A stretch of 32,868 nucleotides of DNA from Ruminococcus sp. (GTDB taxonomy: Bacteria > Bacillota_A > Clostridia > Oscillospirales > Ruminococcaceae), in assembly GCA_017480485.1 (NCBI GenBank), contig JAFVAN010000027.1:1-32868 (forward strand), written 5' to 3'. Position 1 is the stretch's first letter; every line of letters begins with the position of its first letter. Position numbers and translations under genes: made by a program. Shown here one piece after another: positions 31,870-32,868 of this stretch. Under the pieces are notes generated by a model that was not told where the DNA came from, made no database searches, and saw only the letters and a list, made by a program, of their open reading frames with translations.

Positions 31870-32649
31870 ATGATAACGGCAACACTTGACGATGAGCAGC
31901 TGGCGGTGAAGGCACTTGTCCGCAGGCTGAAAAAGATAGACCCCAGCGGCACCCACGAGGGCTTTGTCAGGCTCTCGGACCTGATGGATTTTGCAGACGG
32001 CAGCCGCATCGACATTGTCTTTCTGGACATAGACCTCGGGGGCGCTGTCAACGGCCTTGACCTGATAACCCACCTGTATGAAAGATACGGGGATATGAAT
32101 ATCATCATCTATACGGGCCACCCCGACCCCGAGTACAAGGTGGCGGCCCTGGACAACTACGTCTGCGGGTATATCGTAAAGCCCGTGTCGGAGGAGGAGC
32201 TGCGCCGAGCCATTGCCCATGTGCGCCTGCCAATAAAGGAGCTGAGCATCCAGTGCTTCGGCTACTTCGAGGTGTTCTACGGCACCACTCCCGTCAGGTT
32301 TGAGCGCCGGGACAGCAAGGAGGTGCTTGCCTACCTCATCGACAAGCGGGGCGCCGAGGTCTCCGAGGAGGAGCTGCGGTGGCTGGTGTTCAACGAGGAG
32401 GACGACGGCAACGAAAAGCGAGCCTACGTCCGCAACATAATCTACGACATCCGCAAGACCCTCGGACGGTACGGCGTGCCGAAGGAGATGATCTCCAACT
32501 CCAAGGGTGCCTACAGCATTGACCGCTCCCTGCTGCGCTGCGACTTTTACGACTTCCTTGACGGCCGCAACGTCCCCTCGGCCAAGCTGAGGCAGTATAT
32601 GGAGCAGTACCCCTGGGCGGCAGGGGTCAAAAAGCGGCTCTTTAACTGA
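31870..32649 (+). CDS. Response regulator with a SARP/OmpR-like winged-helix domain
   Basis: 259 residues. Residues 1-120 are a receiver domain: acidic pocket LDDEQ, phosphoacceptor D53 in FLDIDLG, Thr in IIYTGH and Lys in YIVKPV. From about residue 125 a winged-helix DNA-binding domain follows (IQCFGYFEVFYG...RRDSKEVLAYLIDKRG...SEEELRW...VRNIIYDIRKTL), ending in a short YMEQYPWA tail as in SARP-type regulators with a cut-down transcription-activator domain. The mix of a LytS-type kinase with this output domain, and not LytTR, is notable. It is the last gene of the operon. Confidence 0.9.
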   Translation: MITATLDDEQLAVKALVRRLKKIDPSGTHEGFVRLSDLMDFADGSRIDIVFLDIDLGGAVNGLDLITHLYERYGDMNIIIYTGHPDPEYKVAALDNYVCGYIVKPVSEEELRRAIAHVRLPIKELSIQCFGYFEVFYGTTPVRFERRDSKEVLAYLIDKRGAEVSEEELRWLVFNEEDDGNEKRAYVRNIIYDIRKTLGRYGVPKEMISNSKGAYSIDRSLLRCDFYDFLDGRNVPSAKLRQYMEQYPWAAGVKKRLFN

Positions 32650-32718
32650 GCTCCCTTTTTGCCGAAACCTGAGAATTTACAAAAAATTCACAAACAGCCC
32701 CGTTTTTTCGTTCCTCTC

Positions 32719-32751
32719 TGTGACAGATCTGTGACACTCGTATGGTATAAT
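32719..32751 (+). promoter_or_regulatory. Promoter with an 11-bp-spaced TGTGACA direct repeat
   Basis: TGTGACA at 32719-32725 and 32730-32736, then nine bases and TATAAT at 32746-32751. There is no good -35, as expected for an activator-dependent promoter. Downstream (about 32770-32790) is a GAAACGTTTGAACGTTTTG palindromic tract. Confidence 0.55.
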
Positions 32752-32810
32752 ATATATATCACAGATTTTGGGAAACGTTTGAACGTTTTGTAAAATCTAC
32801 AAAGAAGGGG

Positions 32811-32839
32811 TTGACAAAGTGGTGATAAGCCTGTATAAT
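32811..32839 (+). promoter_or_regulatory. Consensus promoter at the window end
   Basis: TTGACA at 32811-32816 and TATAAT at 32834-32839, spacer 17. It points out of the window; its gene is not visible. Confidence 0.9.
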
Positions 32840-32841
32840 TC

Positions 32842-32868
32842 GACAGACAGACAGACAGACAGACAGAC
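32842..32868. repeat. GACA tetranucleotide microsatellite, cut by the window end
   Basis: Six full GACA units and a partial seventh, starting three bases after the -10 of the last promoter. The full length is unknown. Confidence 0.9.

Overview
The window looks like a chromosome fragment of a Gram-positive anaerobic gut or rumen Clostridium relative, most like Ruminococcus/Oscillospiraceae. The grounds are GTP-dependent PEP carboxykinase, a tryptophan T-box operon, an L10 leader ahead of rplJ-rplL, an HPr with both His15 and Ser46, a CwlD-like amidase, an ECF transporter S component, a sortase-anchored prealbumin-repeat protein, and strong promoters that almost always have a 17-bp spacer. This is inference from gene content; no 16S gene is present.

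Layout: 1-1.9 kb, 3' part of a cell-surface repeat protein. 2.3-3.9 kb, an asparagine-synthase-like protein lacking the start of its glutaminase domain. 4.2-5.6 kb, an orphan solute-binding lipoprotein. 5.7-6.5 kb, a ZIP metal transporter. 6.9-8.0 kb, rplJ-rplL with its leader. 8.2-10.0 kb (minus), PEP carboxykinase. 10.5-13.3 kb, two zinc-ribbon proteins flanking a VanY-type carboxypeptidase. 13.6-21.0 kb (minus), the complete trpEGDCFBA operon behind a UGG T-box. 21.3-23.4 kb, an EAL protein fused to a beta-helix-like domain. 23.5-24.2 kb (minus), a small acidic ORF and a broken, chimeric sigma factor. 24.5-27.8 kb, an amidohydrolase, an ECF S component, an amidase and a VOC protein. 28.3-30.1 kb, rimM-trmD and ptsH. 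30.4-32.6 kb, a two-component system. The window ends in a promoter followed by a GACA microsatellite.

The most notable structure lies between genes. (1) A two-hairpin element of about 80-90 bp sits between co-directional genes at three places (trpG/trpD, trpD/trpC, kinase/regulator), each time in the same orientation relative to transcription. (2) Arrays with a 7-bp period sit at or inside stop codons of several genes. (3) An 80-bp repeat occurs as a tandem pair and again as an inverted copy 20 kb away. (4) Several very long perfect hairpins act as probable bidirectional terminators. The strongest protein-level novelty is the EAL/beta-helix fusion. The strongest regulatory candidate is an 11-bp-spaced TGTGACA direct repeat next to a promoter just downstream of a response regulator with a SARP/OmpR-like DNA-binding domain.
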